Source of the DNA: Yersinia frederiksenii ATCC 33641
Lineage (GTDB): Bacteria; Pseudomonadota; Gammaproteobacteria; Enterobacterales; Enterobacteriaceae
Assembly: GCF_000754805.1 (NCBI RefSeq)
Contig: NZ_KN150731.1
Location: 4,079,886-4,143,885, forward strand
Direction: 5' to 3'
Length of the DNA: 64,000 nucleotides
The position numbers and the translations under genes are program-made. Under the pieces are notes generated by a model, which saw nothing but the letters and a program-made list of their open reading frames with translations, did no database searches and had not been told where the DNA came from. Positions 31,037 to 40,787 of the stretch are shown here, piece after piece. Positions within the stretch are counted from its first letter, which is position 1; every line of letters begins with the position of its first letter.

Positions 31037-31735
31037 TCAAACCAGCCCAGTTTTTTGTTTTAGGCTTAACAAAACGTTGGATTTATTGATCAGATAGGAC
31101 TCTAGTCCTTTAGCGCGTAAGTGGCATGCTGCGCATTGACCACAACCATCGCCCTGAATCCCGTTATAGCAGGTGAGTGTGTCATGGCGGACCAGTTCCA
31201 GTTGCTGATAATAATCGGCTAAAGCCCATGTTTCAGCCTTGTCTAGCCACATCAAAGGAGTGCTGAATGCGATATCTCGGCCAATACCTAAATCTATTGC
31301 ATTATTGAGTGCTTTAACGAACTCATCCCGGCAATCCGGGTAACCGGAGAAGTCTGTTTCACAAACCCCGGTGATAACAGTTTGCGCTTGTACCTGATAA
31401 GCATAAATGGAAGCTAAGGTGAGAAATAGAATATTACGCCCAGGTACAAAGGTACTGGGAACTGCATCCTTTTCGTCTTCATCGTAGGTAGGGACAGGAA
31501 TACTATCTCGGGTCAGGCTACTAACAGCGAGTTCATTAAGCATGCTGACATCCAGCACTTTGTGTGCTTTGACGCCAAGCTTAGCGGCGAGTTTGCGAGC
31601 AATATCAATTTCTGCGCGGTGGCGCTGTCCGTAATCGAAGGTAATGCAGTGGACTTCATCATATTGCTGTAATGCTTGAATTAAACAGGTTGTGGAATCT
31701 TGTCCACCACTAAAAACAACGACGGCGCGTTTCAT
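31037..31735 (-). CDS. queC: QueC, 7-cyano-7-deazaguanine (preQ0) synthase
   Basis: ATP-dependent conversion of 7-carboxy-7-deazaguanine to preQ0 for queuosine in tRNA. 232 residues. The PP-loop is FSGGQDSTT at the N-terminus; zinc cysteines are in the C-terminal CxxxxxxxxCxxCxxC cluster ([16 protein letters not shown]). Convergent with fadM and upstream of nothing on its strand, so a single-gene unit. Confidence 0.97.
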   Translation of the reverse strand: MKRAVVVFSGGQDSTTCLIQALQQYDEVHCITFDYGQRHRAEIDIARKLAAKLGVKAHKVLDVSMLNELAVSSLTRDSIPVPTYDEDEKDAVPSTFVPGRNILFLTLASIYAYQVQAQTVITGVCETDFSGYPDCRDEFVKALNNAIDLGIGRDIAFSTPLMWLDKAETWALADYYQQLELVRHDTLTCYNGIQGDGCGQCAACHLRAKGLESYLINKSNVLLSLKQKTGLV

Positions 31736-31849
31736 GCAGTTACCTCGTGCGGCTATGGGGATTTTAAGATGTTATGCCCACAGTAAAATTAACAACTGAC
31801 AGTATGGTACTCAGTTAGCGTGATAAAGGGTAGCAGCTGAGCTTAGTCA

Positions 31850-33553
31850 TCAGTCGGTGGCTGGTGGTAACCATGCTTGGCTGAAGTCGAACCAACCGTA
31901 AGCGGTTAACGTAACGCCGTTAATGCGCGGGGGGGCGTTGACCTGATATTGATAATTGAACAGCGGGAGAATCAATCCTGACAACATTAGGTCATTGTAA
32001 TGTTCGCGTAATTGGCGAAAACGCTCTGGAGCCGGTTCGATTTGCTGAATCTGGGTCAATGTCTCTTGCTGTTGTTCCCACTGTTCTGGTGAGAGAATAC
32101 CGCGCCACAGGGGATCAAGACGTAGCCAACTTTCCATCGTCGCTTCGGGTGATTCACCAACTAAATGGTCGGCAAGCAATAAGTCAGCTTGTTCAATTTG
32201 GTCGATATTTTTCCACTGTTTATCATGGCTGGCACGGATTTCTAATATGCAACCATTAGCCGCCAATACAGTTTTAAGCTGTTCAGCCACAGTCTTAAGT
32301 TCCATTGGCGGTTGATATACCAGCGTCAGGTGGGCTGGCAGTGGTGGGTCTTCATCAGATGTAAATTGCGGAATAGGCCAGCCAGGCAGCATTTCATGAC
32401 TAGGGGTTATGATGCCCCGCATAATGGATAGCTCCTCCAATATGCCGGAGGTTTGCACTAACATCAGTAATTTGGTTATTTGCTGAGGGGTAATATTACG
32501 CCGATGCTGATTAATGGCCAGATAGCAAAATCCAAGGCTCATACTGCGCTGGACAGGGCGGGCTAGTGGGAAGTCTTCCTCCTGACCGATAGTAATACGC
32601 ACCGGATGTTGGCAACTGCCGTCTGCTGATTGCACCATTAGGTTCGGGGTTATCCAGTACTCGATGATCTCCAGATAAGGGTGCTGCAAATGATAAAATT
32701 CATGTTGCTCTAGCCGCACCAGATGCTGTTCGAAAGTCGCCAGTTTAAATGGACCTGCACCTAATAGCGGATAGTCTGGATGAAACAGTCGGCAGGGTAA
32801 ATCAGCTAACCGATGAGTCAGCCAATAATCTGGCTGTGATAGGGTAAATTGCAAGCAGAGGGCATGGGGAAGGGTGATTGCGAGAATATTGGCAAAGCTG
32901 GGCCGACTGCGCGGATTCGCTTGTAGCTGCGCCAGTGTTTGCAATAACTGCTCACCGCGAATGTGTTCACCATTGTGCCAACGTAACTGGCTACGCAAAA
33001 AGAATTGCCAGGTTAAGCCATCGTCACTCACTTGCCAGTGATGGGCCAGGTCAGGTTTTGGCTGTGGGTCACCAGTATTAAACCGGGTTAGGCCTGCGTG
33101 CAAAGTATAAATTAGATGTTGCTCCGCCCGGCCTGTAGCTGTGAGTGGGTTTAACGATTCAAGCTTACGGTAATAAGGAATTCGCAATATTGGGCTGTCA
33201 GCTTGCCATTGCCCACCCATATGAGGGTTAAGCAAAGCTTGGAGACGTTCAGGTTCCAGTTGGGCTAATTCGAGTGCTGCCTGATGGAAACCTTGCTCAA
33301 GGAATATTTGCAGATAGGCTGCGCGCAATGCATCCGGGTTTTTCAGGCATTGCAGCTGTGCTCGCTTTCCTCGACCAACTTGTGAATGCCAACTAAGCCA
33401 GTCATTCGCCTGTAGCTGTTGGATCAGGGTTCGGGCATGGCGTTCGCTGCAAAATAATAGGCTAGCGACTTCACCGACCGTGGTAGCGACTTGCTGGTCT
33501 GCGAATTTCTGATATAGACGCTGATATTGAGCTAGTCGGTGAATAATACGCAT
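31850..33553 (-). CDS. ybaE: YbaE, SgrR-family regulator (HTH plus solute-binding-like domain)
   Basis: 567-residue protein of the SgrR type: an N-terminal DNA-binding helix-turn-helix (about 1-110, EVASLLFCSERHARTLIQQL) fused to a cytoplasmic family 5 solute-binding-like domain (about 150-480, PYYRKLESLNPLTATGRAEQHLIY). Its ligand and targets are unknown. It closely follows E. coli YbaE and sits in the same queC-ybaE-cof order. ATG 33553 chosen over a TTG two codons upstream. Confidence 0.92.
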   Translation of the reverse strand: MRIIHRLAQYQRLYQKFADQQVATTVGEVASLLFCSERHARTLIQQLQANDWLSWHSQVGRGKRAQLQCLKNPDALRAAYLQIFLEQGFHQAALELAQLEPERLQALLNPHMGGQWQADSPILRIPYYRKLESLNPLTATGRAEQHLIYTLHAGLTRFNTGDPQPKPDLAHHWQVSDDGLTWQFFLRSQLRWHNGEHIRGEQLLQTLAQLQANPRSRPSFANILAITLPHALCLQFTLSQPDYWLTHRLADLPCRLFHPDYPLLGAGPFKLATFEQHLVRLEQHEFYHLQHPYLEIIEYWITPNLMVQSADGSCQHPVRITIGQEEDFPLARPVQRSMSLGFCYLAINQHRRNITPQQITKLLMLVQTSGILEELSIMRGIITPSHEMLPGWPIPQFTSDEDPPLPAHLTLVYQPPMELKTVAEQLKTVLAANGCILEIRASHDKQWKNIDQIEQADLLLADHLVGESPEATMESWLRLDPLWRGILSPEQWEQQQETLTQIQQIEPAPERFRQLREHYNDLMLSGLILPLFNYQYQVNAPPRINGVTLTAYGWFDFSQAWLPPATD

Positions 33554-33736
33554 AATCAATAACCTACTCCATGATGTTATCAGCTAGTTTAAGCCTATTC
33601 AGTGATCGCATAGCCGTGCTGATTGGCATTGGTTCTAAATACAGAACAGTTTAAATTAATTGTTCACTATTAGTTCCGTAAATACTACGCCATAATTTTA
33701 TGTATACCACCAGTTTCATTGTTTATGAGGTTTTGA

Positions 33737-34558
33737 ATGTACCGTTTAGCCGCTTTTGATATGGATGGAACCTTACTGATGCGCGACCATAATATTGGTG
33801 GCGCGACATTGAATGCGTTACATCAGTTAGTGGAGAACGGAATCATTCTGACATTTGCTACTGGTCGGCATTATATTGATATGAAGGGGATTTTATCCCA
33901 CTCTGGTATTAATGGTTATTTAATTACTGGCAATGGCACCCGAGTTTGCGATATGGATGGCGAACCACTCTACGGTATGGACTTACCCGCCGAGCTGGTG
34001 GAGTTTGCACTGCACACGCCATGGCAGACAGATGCCAGTATCCATATTTTCCGTGATGAAGGCTGGTTTACTAACTGCAATGATCCCGCGCTGCTGACGG
34101 CACATAAAACCAGTGGTTTCCAGTTCCAGCATACCTCATGGGATGCATTACCTTTGACTGGCAACCACAAAATTTGTTTTATTGCACCGCATGAGGAACT
34201 GGTTGAGTTGAAGACTCAGCTTGAGCAGCAAATGGGAGGGAAAGCTGATTTCTGTTTCTCTGCCCTGGAATGCTTGGAAGTATTGCCCCTGGGTTGCAAT
34301 AAAGGAACGGCGTTGGAGCGATTAAGCCACCACCTTGATTTAACCCTGGCAGATTGTATGGCATTCGGCGATGCGATGAATGATAAAGAGATGTTGTCGC
34401 GAGTCGGACATGGGCTGGTGATGGGGAATGCATTGCCGCAATTGAAGCAAGAGTTACCCCAGCTACAGGTTATTGGCCGCTGCGAGCAACAAGGCGTAGC
34501 GCACTATTTGCAACATTGGCTAAGTTCACCACACCTCACCTATTCCCCCGAATTCTGA
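33737..34558 (+). CDS. cof: Cof, HAD-family HMP-PP phosphatase
   Basis: 273-residue HAD IIB phosphatase. In E. coli it hydrolyses the thiamine precursor HMP-PP and some sugar phosphates. Motif I FDMDGTLL, motif II FATGRH, the conserved lysine in GCNKGTAL and motif [15 protein letters not shown] are all visible. Divergent from ybaE, ends in a strong terminator. Confidence 0.95.
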   Translation: MYRLAAFDMDGTLLMRDHNIGGATLNALHQLVENGIILTFATGRHYIDMKGILSHSGINGYLITGNGTRVCDMDGEPLYGMDLPAELVEFALHTPWQTDASIHIFRDEGWFTNCNDPALLTAHKTSGFQFQHTSWDALPLTGNHKICFIAPHEELVELKTQLEQQMGGKADFCFSALECLEVLPLGCNKGTALERLSHHLDLTLADCMAFGDAMNDKEMLSRVGHGLVMGNALPQLKQELPQLQVIGRCEQQGVAHYLQHWLSSPHLTYSPEF

Positions 34559-34603
34559 GGTTTATCTCCTCCGTTTTTGACGTTGGAGATAGCTATTAGC
34601 CAG

Positions 34604-34626
34604 CCGGATGACCATCCGGTTTTTTT
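34604..34626 (+). terminator. Terminator after cof
   Basis: CCGGAT-GACC-ATCCGG followed by seven T. A second stem, AAAGGGGCC-TTAAACT-GGCCCCTTT (34634-34658), lies next to it and may serve the convergent desulfhydrase gene, but it has no T-run. Confidence 0.88.
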
Positions 34627-34667
34627 CTTCTGCAAAGGGGCCTTAAACTGGCCCCTTTCTCTGTCAG

Positions 34668-35708
34668 TTATAGGTTATTTAATTCACTGCTGAATGGGGC
34701 CAAATCGCCAATATTATGACTTACCCACTGAGGGTTGTAGTAGGTATCGAGATAACGCTCACCGCTATCACAAAGTAATGTCACGATAGCACCAGTTTTA
34801 CCTTGCTCACGCATCTGTTTCGCTAACTGTAGTGCTCCCCAGACATTAGTGCCGGTTGAAGCCCCCACTTTACGGCCAAGAATACCTTCCAGCCAATGGA
34901 TGGTCGCAACACTGGCGGCATCTGGTACGCGCAACATACTGTCGATCACCTCTGGAATAAATGAAGGCTCAGCGCGTGGCCGTCCAATACCCTCAATACG
35001 GCTGCCACAGTTGGCGGTTACAGTACGGTCACGGTTGCAGAAACAGTCATAAAATACCGAGTTTTCCGGATCGACCACGACGAGCTGAGTATCATGACCT
35101 TGATAGCGGATATAACGGCCTAAGGTTGCCGATGTGCCGCCGGTACCAGCGCTCATCACAATATAGTCCGGCACCGGGAAAGGTTCGCGGGCCATCTGGC
35201 GGAAGATACTGTCAGCAATATTATTATTACCGCGCCAATCTGTCGCCCGCTCCGCATAAGTAAACTGGTCCATATAGTGGCCGTTAAGTTCACGAGCCAG
35301 TTGTTCGGATGCAGCATAAATTTGCCCGGCACTTTCTACAAAGTGGCAGCGGCCGCCATAAAAGGTAATTTGTTCGACTTTGCGTCGAGCGGTGCAACTT
35401 GGCATGACGGCAATAAAAGGCAAACCAATCAAACGCGCAAAATAGGCTTCAGACACCGCAGTGCTTCCTGATGACGCCTCAATGATTGTTGTACCTTCTT
35501 TGATCCAGCCATTACATAAGCCATAGAGAAACAATGAGCGGGCTAAACGGTGCTTCAAGCTGCCGGTTGGATGCGTACTTTCATCTTTTAAATAGAGATA
35601 AATGCCGGGGAATGCTGGCAGGTTTAAGCGGATCAGGTGGGTATCAGCGGAGCGTTGAAAATCGGCTTCTATTTCACTGATAGCATTTTTTACCCAAGTA
35701 TTGGTCAT
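34668..35708 (-). CDS. cdsH: Cysteine desulfhydrase, CdsH-like PLP enzyme
   Basis: 346-residue fold type II PLP enzyme of the cysteine synthase family. The PLP lysine is in the TGSLKHRLA motif (about residue 53), the phosphate-binding loop is [12 protein letters not shown] and the substrate loop is [12 protein letters not shown]. It lies divergent from decR (ybaO), the arrangement I recall for Salmonella cdsH, whose product degrades cysteine to pyruvate, ammonia and sulfide. E. coli K-12 lacks a gene here. Cysteine is therefore the likely substrate and the likely inducer through DecR. A cystathionine-beta-synthase or O-acetylserine lyase role is less likely. Confidence 0.82.
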   Translation of the reverse strand: MTNTWVKNAISEIEADFQRSADTHLIRLNLPAFPGIYLYLKDESTHPTGSLKHRLARSLFLYGLCNGWIKEGTTIIEASSGSTAVSEAYFARLIGLPFIAVMPSCTARRKVEQITFYGGRCHFVESAGQIYAASEQLARELNGHYMDQFTYAERATDWRGNNNIADSIFRQMAREPFPVPDYIVMSAGTGGTSATLGRYIRYQGHDTQLVVVDPENSVFYDCFCNRDRTVTANCGSRIEGIGRPRAEPSFIPEVIDSMLRVPDAASVATIHWLEGILGRKVGASTGTNVWGALQLAKQMREQGKTGAIVTLLCDSGERYLDTYYNPQWVSHNIGDLAPFSSELNNL

Positions 35709-35833
35709 TTTATGGCCTGCGATGTAGGTAGTAAACTAATGATGACTAGGTTAACGGTTCCTAAAGAAAAAAACGTTGCTATTTTTACTTCTTTATCGCC
35801 AAATGATAGAAATTTATTCTATGGTTGCTGGCT

Positions 35834-36295
35834 ATGTTAGATAAAACTGACCGTAAACTCCTGTGCATGCTGCAAGAAGATTGTACGCAATCACTGCAAG
35901 TCTTGGCTGAAGCGGTCAACTTGACCTCTACACCATGTTGGAAACGCTTAAAACGCCTTGAGGATGAAGGGTTTATTCGTGGGCGAGTTGCTTTGCTAGA
36001 TAGCGAAAAGTTAGGATTAGGACTCACTGCATTTGTGCTGATCAAAACGCAACAGCATAATAGCGGTTGGTATCAGGAGTTCGTTGAGTTTATCCATAAA
36101 ATGCCAGAGGTGCTGGCGTTCTATCGTATGGCGGGGGAATATGACTACCTGATGCAAGTCGAAGTTGCCGATATGAAAAGCTACGACAGCTTTTACAAAC
36201 GTATGGTTAACGGTGTTCCGGGGCTGATTGATGTCACATCAAGCTTTGCGATGGAAAAGATTAAATATACGACTGTGTTACCGGTTCCTGAATAA
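35834..36295 (+). CDS. decR: DecR (YbaO/CyuR), Lrp/AsnC-family cysteine-responsive regulator
   Basis: 153 residues: N-terminal AsnC-type winged helix (about 1-60, [25 protein letters not shown]) and C-terminal RAM ligand domain ([21 protein letters not shown]). In E. coli this protein activates cysteine detoxification genes in response to cysteine. It is divergent from the desulfhydrase gene with about 125 bp between starts, so it probably controls its neighbour. ATG 35834 matches MLDKxDRKLL of the family; a TTG three codons upstream is not favoured. Confidence 0.93.
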   Translation: MLDKTDRKLLCMLQEDCTQSLQVLAEAVNLTSTPCWKRLKRLEDEGFIRGRVALLDSEKLGLGLTAFVLIKTQQHNSGWYQEFVEFIHKMPEVLAFYRMAGEYDYLMQVEVADMKSYDSFYKRMVNGVPGLIDVTSSFAMEKIKYTTVLPVPE

Positions 36296-36296
36296 T

Positions 36297-36423
36297 TATA
36301 CTCTTCATCTGCCAGGTTGTAGCCGTGTTGGCTGTTCGTGCTCATCCCAATCCATGACGGGTATCGAACCATCGGGATGAGCTCCTTTGCCGCACTCCTG
36401 CTTATTGAAATCTAGAGAGTATT
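36297..36423. repeat. ERIC-like intergenic repeat (about 127 bp)
   Basis: The span begins TATACTCTTCATCT and ends GAAATCTAGAGAGTATTA, imperfect inverted termini of the ERIC type. Inside are the characteristic GTGTTGGCTG and a central palindrome (CTCATCCC near 36340, CGGGATGAGCTCC near 36373). The length of about 127 bp equals the canonical ERIC unit. It starts 2 bp after the decR stop codon and ends 76 bp before mdlA. Identification is by pattern memory, not alignment. Confidence 0.75.
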
Positions 36424-36499
36424 AAGTGATGGTATTCTACTTATTGCGTATAACGAGAAATACCGGGCTTTTCGGTGTCAGACCATGGAATAAAACTGC

Positions 36500-38266
36500 G
36501 TGAGATTGTTTGCACAATTAGGCTGGTATTTCCGCCGAGAATGGCGCCGTTACATTGGCGCGGTATTATTGTTGATCATTATTGCTATCTTGCAATTATT
36601 GCCGCCTAAGTTGGTCGGTGTCATTGTGGATGGTATCAGCACCAAACAGATGTCGACCAATATGTTACTGGTGTGGGTCGGTGTGATGCTGGTCACCGCC
36701 ATTGTGGTCTATCTGCTGCGCTATGTGTGGCGAGTATTACTTTTTGGTGCTTCCTATCAATTAGCGGTAGAGCTGCGGGCAAACTTTTATCGCCAACTCA
36801 GTCGGCAAACCCCTGGCTTCTATTTACGTCATCGTACCGGCGATTTAATGGCGCGTGCCACTAATGATGTCGACCGCGTGGTTTTTGCTGCAGGTGAGGG
36901 TGTCTTGACGCTAGTGGACTCGCTGGTGATGGGATGTGCCGTATTGATTGTAATGAGCACCCAAATCAGCTGGCAATTGACCTTGCTGTCACTGTTACCG
37001 ATGCCAATCATGGCGGTAGTTATCAAGTATTACGGTGACCAACTGCATCAGCGGTTTAAATCAGCTCAGGGGGCATTTTCTGCCCTCAATAATCAGGCGC
37101 AAGAGAGCCTGACCAGTATCCGCATGATCAAGGCCTTTGGTCTGGAAAATCATCAGTCACAACAGTTTGCGCAGGTCGCAGCACAAGCGGGTGCTAAGAA
37201 TATGTATGTTGCCCGTATTGATGCCCGTTTTGACCCGACAATTTATATTGCTATTGGTGTCGCGAATTTACTGGCTATCGGCGGTGGTAGCTGGATGGTG
37301 GTAAATCACAGCATCACTCTGGGGCAACTGACCAGCTTTATCATGTATTTGGGATTGATGATTTGGCCGATGCTGGCGCTGGCGTGGATGTTTAATATTG
37401 TTGAACGGGGCAGTGCTGCCTATAGTCGCATCCGCAGCTTGCTGGAAGAAGCCCCGGTAGTAAAAGACGGTGACATTGCATTATCTGACGAGCGCGGCAC
37501 CTTAGCGGTCAATATTCACCGTTTCCAATATCCGGGGGCTGAACAGCCATCATTGCATGATGTCTCGCTGACTCTGGCTCCGGGGCAAATGCTGGGTTTA
37601 TGCGGGCCTACGGGTTCCGGCAAAAGTACCTTGCTGGCATTAATTCAGCGGCAATTTGATATTGATGACGGCAGAATTTGTTATCAAGGGCATCCGCTGT
37701 CTGATATCCGCTTAAATGATTGGCGTGGGCGTTTATCTATAGTCAGCCAGACCCCCTTTTTGTTCTCTGATACCGTCGCGGGCAATATTGCATTAGGGAA
37801 ACCCGATGCCACTCAGGCACAGATTGAACGGGCCGCCCGTTTAGCCAGTGTGCATGAAGATATTTTGCGCCTTCCACACGGCTATGACACTGAAGTGGGT
37901 GAGCGCGGTGTGATGTTATCCGGTGGGCAAAAACAGCGAATTTCCATTGCACGAGCTCTGTTATTGGATACTGAAATTTTAATTCTCGATGACGCGCTCT
38001 CTGCGGTTGATGGTCAGACGGAGCATGAAATCTTAAAAAACCTGCGGGAGTGGGGCGAACACCGTACCGTGATTATCAGCGCACACCGCCTTTCTGCTTT
38101 GACCGAAGCCAGTGAAATTCTGGTTATGCAACATGGTAGCGTGATGCAGCGGGGCACTCATAACGTGTTGGTTAATCAGTCTGGATGGTACCGGGAAATG
38201 TACCGTTATCAGCAACTGGAGGCCGCTTTGGATGAGGGCGAACCGGAGGTTAAAACTGATGAGTAA
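36500..38266 (+). CDS. mdlA: MdlA (SmdA), ABC exporter half-transporter
   Basis: 588-residue half-transporter: six-helix membrane domain (about 15-310) fused to an ATPase domain (Walker [11 protein letters not shown]-loop, signature LSGGQKQR, Walker [13 protein letters not shown]). It is expected to pair with MdlB as a heterodimeric multidrug-type exporter; the physiological substrate is unknown. Starts at GTG. The Walker B glutamate position is Asp (LILDDAL), one of the asymmetries seen in heterodimeric exporters. It overlaps mdlB by 8 nt. Confidence 0.94.
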   Translation: MRLFAQLGWYFRREWRRYIGAVLLLIIIAILQLLPPKLVGVIVDGISTKQMSTNMLLVWVGVMLVTAIVVYLLRYVWRVLLFGASYQLAVELRANFYRQLSRQTPGFYLRHRTGDLMARATNDVDRVVFAAGEGVLTLVDSLVMGCAVLIVMSTQISWQLTLLSLLPMPIMAVVIKYYGDQLHQRFKSAQGAFSALNNQAQESLTSIRMIKAFGLENHQSQQFAQVAAQAGAKNMYVARIDARFDPTIYIAIGVANLLAIGGGSWMVVNHSITLGQLTSFIMYLGLMIWPMLALAWMFNIVERGSAAYSRIRSLLEEAPVVKDGDIALSDERGTLAVNIHRFQYPGAEQPSLHDVSLTLAPGQMLGLCGPTGSGKSTLLALIQRQFDIDDGRICYQGHPLSDIRLNDWRGRLSIVSQTPFLFSDTVAGNIALGKPDATQAQIERAARLASVHEDILRLPHGYDTEVGERGVMLSGGQKQRISIARALLLDTEILILDDALSAVDGQTEHEILKNLREWGEHRTVIISAHRLSALTEASEILVMQHGSVMQRGTHNVLVNQSGWYREMYRYQQLEAALDEGEPEVKTDE

Positions 38267-40055
38267 AACTCAGCAACCTCTGCCGATACGTAAACTCTGG
38301 CCTACACTAAAACGCCTGCTTTCTTATGGTTCACCCTATCGCAAACCCCTAGGGCTGGCGGTATTGATGTTGTGGATCGCCGCGGCAGCTGAGGTCAGTG
38401 GCCCACTGTTGATCAGCTATTTTATCGATCATGTGGTCGCTAAGGGGACGTTGCCTCTGGGGCTGGTTAGTGGCTTGGCATTGGCTTATTTACAGCTGCA
38501 GTTACTGGCTGCGGCGTTGCACTACTTTCAGGCGTTGCTGTTCAATCGGGCCGCCGTGGGGGTGGTTCAACGGTTACGTATTGAAGTAATGGATGCGGCG
38601 TTGCGCCAACCTCTCAGTGCTTTTGATACCCAGCCGGTCGGGCAATTGATTTCTCGCGTGACGAATGACACTGAAGTTATAAAAGATTTGTATGTAATGG
38701 TGGTGTCCACCGTGCTGAAAAGCGCGGCATTAATCGGTGCAATGCTGGTGGCGATGTTCAGTCTGGATTGGCGTATGGCGCTGATTTCGATTTGTATTTT
38801 CCCCGCTGTGCTGGTGGTTATGGCCATTTATCAGCGTTATAGCACGCCAGTAGTCCGCCGTGTTCGGGCCTATTTGGCGGATATTAATGACGGTTTCAAT
38901 GAAGTCATTAATGGCATGGGCGTGATTCAGCAGTTCCGTCAGCAAGCGCGCTTTGGGGAACGTATGGAGTCAGCTAGCCGTGCGCATTATGTCGCGCGTA
39001 TGCAAACCTTACGTCTGGAAGGTTTTCTATTGCGCCCGCTGCTGAGCTTATTTTCTGCTCTGGTGTTGTGTGGTTTGTTGCTACTTTTTGGCTTCAGTCC
39101 AGAAGGCTCTGTTGGGGTTGGTGTGTTATATGCCTTTATTAACTATTTGGGCCGGCTTAATGAGCCGCTGATTGAGTTGACATCGCAGCAGTCGATCATG
39201 CAGCAAGCCGTGGTGGCGGGGGAGCGTATTTTCGAGCTGATGGACCGCGCCCAGCAAGGATACGGCACTGATGACCGCCCACTGACCAGTGGTCACATTC
39301 AGGTTAAAAACGTCAGTTTTGCTTATCGTAACGATAAAATGGTACTGCAAAATATTTCCCTCGAGGTACCTTCGCGCGGTTTTGTTGCCTTGGTTGGGCA
39401 CACGGGGAGCGGCAAGAGCACCTTGGCTAATCTGTTGATGGGCTACTACCCGGTGCAGAACGGTGAAATTCTGCTTGATGGCCGGCCTCTCTTAGAATTA
39501 TCACACCAAACCTTGCGCCAAGGTGTGGCAATGGTGCAGCAAGACCCCGTGGTATTGGCCGATTCGTTTTTTGCCAATGTGACTTTAGGTCGTGATATCA
39601 GTGAGCAACAAGTGTGGGATGCATTGGAAACCGTGCAACTGGCCCCGTTAGTTCATGCTTTACCTGATGGGTTGCACAGTTTGCTCGGCGAGCAGGGCAA
39701 CACCTTGTCTGTCGGACAAAAACAGTTGCTGGCGATGGCGCGAGTATTGGTGCAAGCGCCGCAAATTCTCATTCTGGATGAAGCCACGGCGAATATTGAC
39801 TCTGGTACTGAGCAAGCGATCCAGCGTGCATTGCAACTTATCCGAAAAAATACCACGTTAGTGGTGATAGCTCACCGCCTTTCAACCATAGTTGATGCGG
39901 ATACCATTCTGGTATTGCACCGTGGTGTCGCCGTTGAGCAAGGTAAGCACCAAGAGTTGCTGGCGGCTCATGGGCGCTATTATCAAATGTATCAGTTGCA
40001 GCTGGTGAGCGAAGATTTAGCTGCCATTGATCAAGTAGAAACCGCCGTGCATTAA
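38259..40055 (+). CDS. mdlB: MdlB (SmdB), ABC exporter half-transporter
   Basis: 598-residue partner of MdlA: membrane domain (about 20-320) and ATPase domain with Walker [10 protein letters not shown], a non-canonical signature LSVGQKQ and Walker [13 protein letters not shown] with a catalytic Glu. So MdlA has the canonical LSGGQ and MdlB has the canonical Walker B Glu, and only one complete hydrolysis site would form in the heterodimer. The ATG at 38259 (MSKTQQPLP) overlaps the mdlA stop, indicating coupling; the frame is open nine codons further upstream. Confidence 0.94.
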   Translation: MSKTQQPLPIRKLWPTLKRLLSYGSPYRKPLGLAVLMLWIAAAAEVSGPLLISYFIDHVVAKGTLPLGLVSGLALAYLQLQLLAAALHYFQALLFNRAAVGVVQRLRIEVMDAALRQPLSAFDTQPVGQLISRVTNDTEVIKDLYVMVVSTVLKSAALIGAMLVAMFSLDWRMALISICIFPAVLVVMAIYQRYSTPVVRRVRAYLADINDGFNEVINGMGVIQQFRQQARFGERMESASRAHYVARMQTLRLEGFLLRPLLSLFSALVLCGLLLLFGFSPEGSVGVGVLYAFINYLGRLNEPLIELTSQQSIMQQAVVAGERIFELMDRAQQGYGTDDRPLTSGHIQVKNVSFAYRNDKMVLQNISLEVPSRGFVALVGHTGSGKSTLANLLMGYYPVQNGEILLDGRPLLELSHQTLRQGVAMVQQDPVVLADSFFANVTLGRDISEQQVWDALETVQLAPLVHALPDGLHSLLGEQGNTLSVGQKQLLAMARVLVQAPQILILDEATANIDSGTEQAIQRALQLIRKNTTLVVIAHRLSTIVDADTILVLHRGVAVEQGKHQELLAAHGRYYQMYQLQLVSEDLAAIDQVETAVH

Positions 40056-40221
40056 AAAACAACTTGCGGGGCTGACTGGCCCCGTAGATTGTGCCAGAGA
40101 GCTTCTCGATTTAATCCCTCCAGTGAATATCCCCGTTAATGTCCATCCGGTGCGACTCGCGCACCATAATCTGGCAAAGCAATAGCACGCTGAAGTGGTC
40201 GTGCACTTCTGTGACGCGCAT

Positions 40222-40238
40222 CGCACTAATTTGGTGCA
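40222..40238 (+). promoter_or_regulatory. NtrC binding site upstream of glnK
   Basis: CGCACTAATTTGGTGCA matches the NtrC consensus TGCACYA-N-TGGTGCA at all but one or two positions. It lies about 110 bp upstream of the -24 element, the usual enhancer position. Weaker similar pairs occur 30-60 bp further upstream. Confidence 0.8.
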
Positions 40239-40344
40239 TGAAAACTGTTCAATTATATCGATTCAGCCATAGTTCCTCTGGGGGGGCTATCCCAACCGCC
40301 CTATGTTCGCCATTTTGACATTAAATTCTCATGACTCATATTTA

Positions 40345-40360
40345 TGGCATAGCCTTTGCT
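40345..40360 (+). promoter_or_regulatory. Sigma-54 promoter of glnK-amtB
   Basis: TGGCAT-AGCCT-TTGCT: -24 GG and -12 GC elements with correct spacing, 53 bp before the glnK ATG. With the NtrC site this explains nitrogen-limited expression. Confidence 0.9.
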
Positions 40361-40412
40361 TTATCTGTTTCGTGGCAGACATGAATTCGACTTAATTCGA
40401 GAAGGGGCAAAT

Positions 40413-40751
40413 ATGAAGCTGGTTACCGTGGTGATCAAACCATTTAAGTTGGAGGATGTGCGTGAAGCCTTGTCCTCTGTAGGTATTCAGGGGCTGACCG
40501 TAACCGAAGTGAAAGGATTTGGTCGCCAGAAAGGACATGCAGAACTCTATCGAGGTGCTGAATACAGCGTCAATTTCTTACCTAAAGTGAAGATTGATAT
40601 CGCCATTGCTGATGATCAATTGGATGAAGTTATTGATGTGATCAGTAAGGCCGCCTATACCGGTAAAATTGGTGATGGCAAAATTTTCGTTGCTGAATTG
40701 CAACGTGTTATTCGCATCCGTACCGGCGAAACCGACGAAGCAGCACTGTAA
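40413..40751 (+). CDS. glnK: GlnK, PII signal protein
   Basis: 112-residue trimeric PII protein that binds ATP/ADP and 2-oxoglutarate and is uridylylated by GlnD at Tyr51 (present in ELYRGAEYSVNF). When unmodified it docks on AmtB and blocks ammonium uptake. The C-terminal signature YTGKIGDGKIFV is intact. The ATG follows GAAGGGGCAAAT; an upstream open frame of 19 codons is not used. Co-transcribed with amtB 36 bp downstream. Confidence 0.98.
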   Translation: MKLVTVVIKPFKLEDVREALSSVGIQGLTVTEVKGFGRQKGHAELYRGAEYSVNFLPKVKIDIAIADDQLDEVIDVISKAAYTGKIGDGKIFVAELQRVIRIRTGETDEAAL

Positions 40752-40787
40752 TTTGCAGGCTCAAATTTAGTGAATAGGGATGGGTTG

